DNA from: JACVRW01 sp963846505
Lineage (GTDB): Bacteria > Actinomycetota > Thermoleophilia > Solirubrobacterales > Thermoleophilaceae
Assembly: GCA_963846505.1 (NCBI GenBank)
Contig: CAWJWD010000006.1
Location: 682,001 to 746,000, forward strand
Direction of reading: 5' to 3'
DNA length: 64,000 nucleotides
In this document: positions 62,724-64,000 of the stretch, piece by piece
Layout of the letters: each line of letters begins with the position of its first letter
How positions within the stretch are numbered: position 1 is the stretch's first letter
Program-made: the position numbers and the translations under genes
Notes under the pieces: model-generated
What the model was told of the DNA's origin: nothing
What the model saw: the letters and a program-made list of their open reading frames with translations, nothing else
Database searches by the model: none

Positions 62724-64000
62724 TCATGGCGCCGCCAGCAGCTCCTCGAGCGGCACGCCGCGCTGCTGGTCGCCGAGGAACGAGTCGTTCGCGGTGTTCT
62801 CCAGCAGCCGCCGCACGAGGTAGGCCATGCCGGCGATCAGGTCGCCCACCGGGCAGTACACGCGCACGCGGAAGCCGAGGCTGGCGAGCGCAAGTCCGAG
62901 CTCGTCGCCGAGACCGCGCAGGACCTGCAGCTCCAGGTCGCGGTCCTCCCCCGAGACGGAACGGTTGTAGGCGATCGCGTGGGCGACCGAGCGCAGGTTG
63001 TGCGAGGCGATCGCCGGACGCACGAGCGGGTGGGCGTCGATCAGCCCCCGGGTCAGGCGCTCGAAGTTGCGGTCGCAGTCGGCCTTGTCCTCGAACACCG
63101 GCACCGACCAGCCGTGCTGGCGCGCCTCGATCACCTCGTGGTCCCAGTAGGCGCCCTTGACGAGCCGCACCACCAACGGTGGCCGGCGTGGCGACGAGCG
63201 CGCCCAGTCGAGCAGCCGCTCGAGCTGCTGCGGCGACTCGCGCAGGTAGGCCTGCAGCACCACGCCCGCCGACGGCCCGTCGCGAAACTCGTCCTCGTCG
63301 AGCAGCTCGAAGACGAGCTCGAGCGTCGCCTCGACCGTGTCGAGCGACTCCATGTCGATGTGCAGGTGCGCGCCGTGCTCGCGTGCCCGGCGCAGCAGCG
63401 GCCGCAGGCGCTGGGCCGCGTCCTCGCGCCCGCGCTCGGGCGCCTCGGGGCGCAGCAGCGGCGTCAGCGCGGACACCTTCACGCACACGTTCACTCGCGG
63501 CAACGCGCCGCTCGAGTCCGCCTCGAGCACGGGACGGTGCGGCCAGCCCCGGACCGACTCGGCCTTGGTGTCGAGCGCGTGCGAGCAGCGCTCGGCGTAG
63601 CGGTCGGCCTCGGCCTGGGTGACGGTCGCCTCGCCGAGCAGGTCGAGCGATGCGGCCATGCCCTCGTCCCAGAGCGAGCGCAGCGCCCGCGCCGCCTTGT
63701 GCGGGGTCTCGCCGACGATGAAGCGATGCGCCATGTGACGCACGCCGGCCGAGGCCGCGGCGCCGAGCGCGGTCCGCCCCGCGCGCGTATGGGACATCTT
63801 CATCGCCGTCGCGAGCGGCTGCGGCTGCTCGCCGGTCTCGCCGACGTACTGCGCGAGGTGGGCGGCGAGGTCGTCGAGCGAGCGCGTGGCGGGAGTCACG
63901 TCCACGAGCCGGAAGAGGGCGGCGCGCAGCTCGTCGTCGGCCGCGGCCAGCTCCATCGCGCGCTCGTCGAGTGCCCGCAGCGGATTGCGCGAGCGCGACG
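62724..64000 (-). CDS. Proline dehydrogenase, 5' end beyond the window
   Basis: The frame is open to the right edge; the ATG at 63956 is internal to an uninterrupted reading frame (RNPLRALDERAMELA), so the true start is probably outside. Barrel signatures are ALPRVNVCVKVSALTPLLRPEAPE, HLHIDMESLDTVEATLELVF, VRLVKGAYWDHEV and a C-terminal RVYCPVGDLIAGMAYLVRRLLENTANDSFL, which binds FAD and proline. It oxidises proline to pyrroline-5-carboxylate and passes electrons to the quinone pool, which ties it to the respiratory chain encoded nearby. More than 420 residues visible. Confidence 0.88.
   Translation of the reverse strand, partial: SRSRNPLRALDERAMELAAADDELRAALFRLVDVTPATRSLDDLAAHLAQYVGETGEQPQPLATAMKMSHTRAGRTALGAAASAGVRHMAHRFIVGETPHKAARALRSLWDEGMAASLDLLGEATVTQAEADRYAERCSHALDTKAESVRGWPHRPVLEADSSGALPRVNVCVKVSALTPLLRPEAPERGREDAAQRLRPLLRRAREHGAHLHIDMESLDTVEATLELVFELLDEDEFRDGPSAGVVLQAYLRESPQQLERLLDWARSSPRRPPLVVRLVKGAYWDHEVIEARQHGWSVPVFEDKADCDRNFERLTRGLIDAHPLVRPAIASHNLRSVAHAIAYNRSVSGEDRDLELQVLRGLGDELGLALASLGFRVRVYCPVGDLIAGMAYLVRRLLENTANDSFLGDQQRGVPLEELLAAP

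Overview
This window is high-GC chromosomal DNA with many GTG/TTG starts. It carries OmpR- and AfsR/SARP-type regulators, a complete 14-gene nuo operon, split proline catabolism genes and many actinobacterial-style secreted proteins. That fits an actinobacterium, most likely a deep-branching class such as Thermoleophilia (Solirubrobacterales). The placement rests on gene content and base composition and is an inference.

Layout. (1) 0-21 kb is a mosaic of small operons: a partial AAA ATPase behind a 22-bp iteron array, a beta-helix secreted protein, a VOC protein, an MFS/DUF4386 operon divergent from a large AfsR-type regulator, a DMT transporter, a NERD protein, a secreted sulfatase, a solitary TIR-like (CAP12/Pycsar type) protein, a CBS protein, an FAD monooxygenase behind a 14-codon leader ORF, and a VanR/VanS-like two-component system divergent from a VanY-like carboxypeptidase. 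(2) 21.3-33.2 kb is a tRNA-Arg(ACG) genomic island built from two tandem cassettes. Both are bounded by copies of the tRNA 3' end with the same flanking arms, and neither contains an integrase. Cassette A holds a LlaJI-like restriction system (two m5C methyltransferases, an unrecognised 289-aa protein, a McrB-like AAA+ protein, a McrC-like nuclease) plus a Vsr endonuclease and a winged-helix protein. Cassette B holds a wrecked KAP NTPase/membrane-protein fusion, an AbiE-like type IV toxin-antitoxin pair and a small frameshifted gene. (3) 33.2-39.9 kb holds a GFA protein, a DUF6636-like protein, tRNA-Ser(GCU), a sigma factor/Ogt operon, an L,D-transpeptidase with a sigma-like cytoplasmic domain, a LuxR regulator, an MNT-HEPN pair and tRNA-Ser(UGA). 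(4) 39.9-43 kb holds serS, a cytochrome c lipoprotein, a cupredoxin, an RsbW-like kinase and a small membrane protein. (5) 43-59.3 kb is nuoA-N followed by an acyl-CoA ligase and a GC-rich hairpin. (6) 59.5-64 kb holds a GMC oxidoreductase and the P5C dehydrogenase/proline dehydrogenase pair, the latter cut by the window edge.

A technical caution: serS, the cytochrome, the small membrane protein, nuoC, nuoD, nuoE, nuoG, nuoJ, nuoL and the ligase all need single-base corrections, mostly removal of one G or C from a short run, to read through. These look like consensus errors rather than biology. Spans are given for the intact gene, with the break positions noted. How the parts may work together: the region around the tRNA-Arg and tRNA-Ser genes concentrates defence and toxin-antitoxin modules (LlaJI-like, AbiE, MNT-HEPN). 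The nuo operon, cytochrome, cupredoxin and proline oxidation genes point to aerobic or respiratory metabolism.
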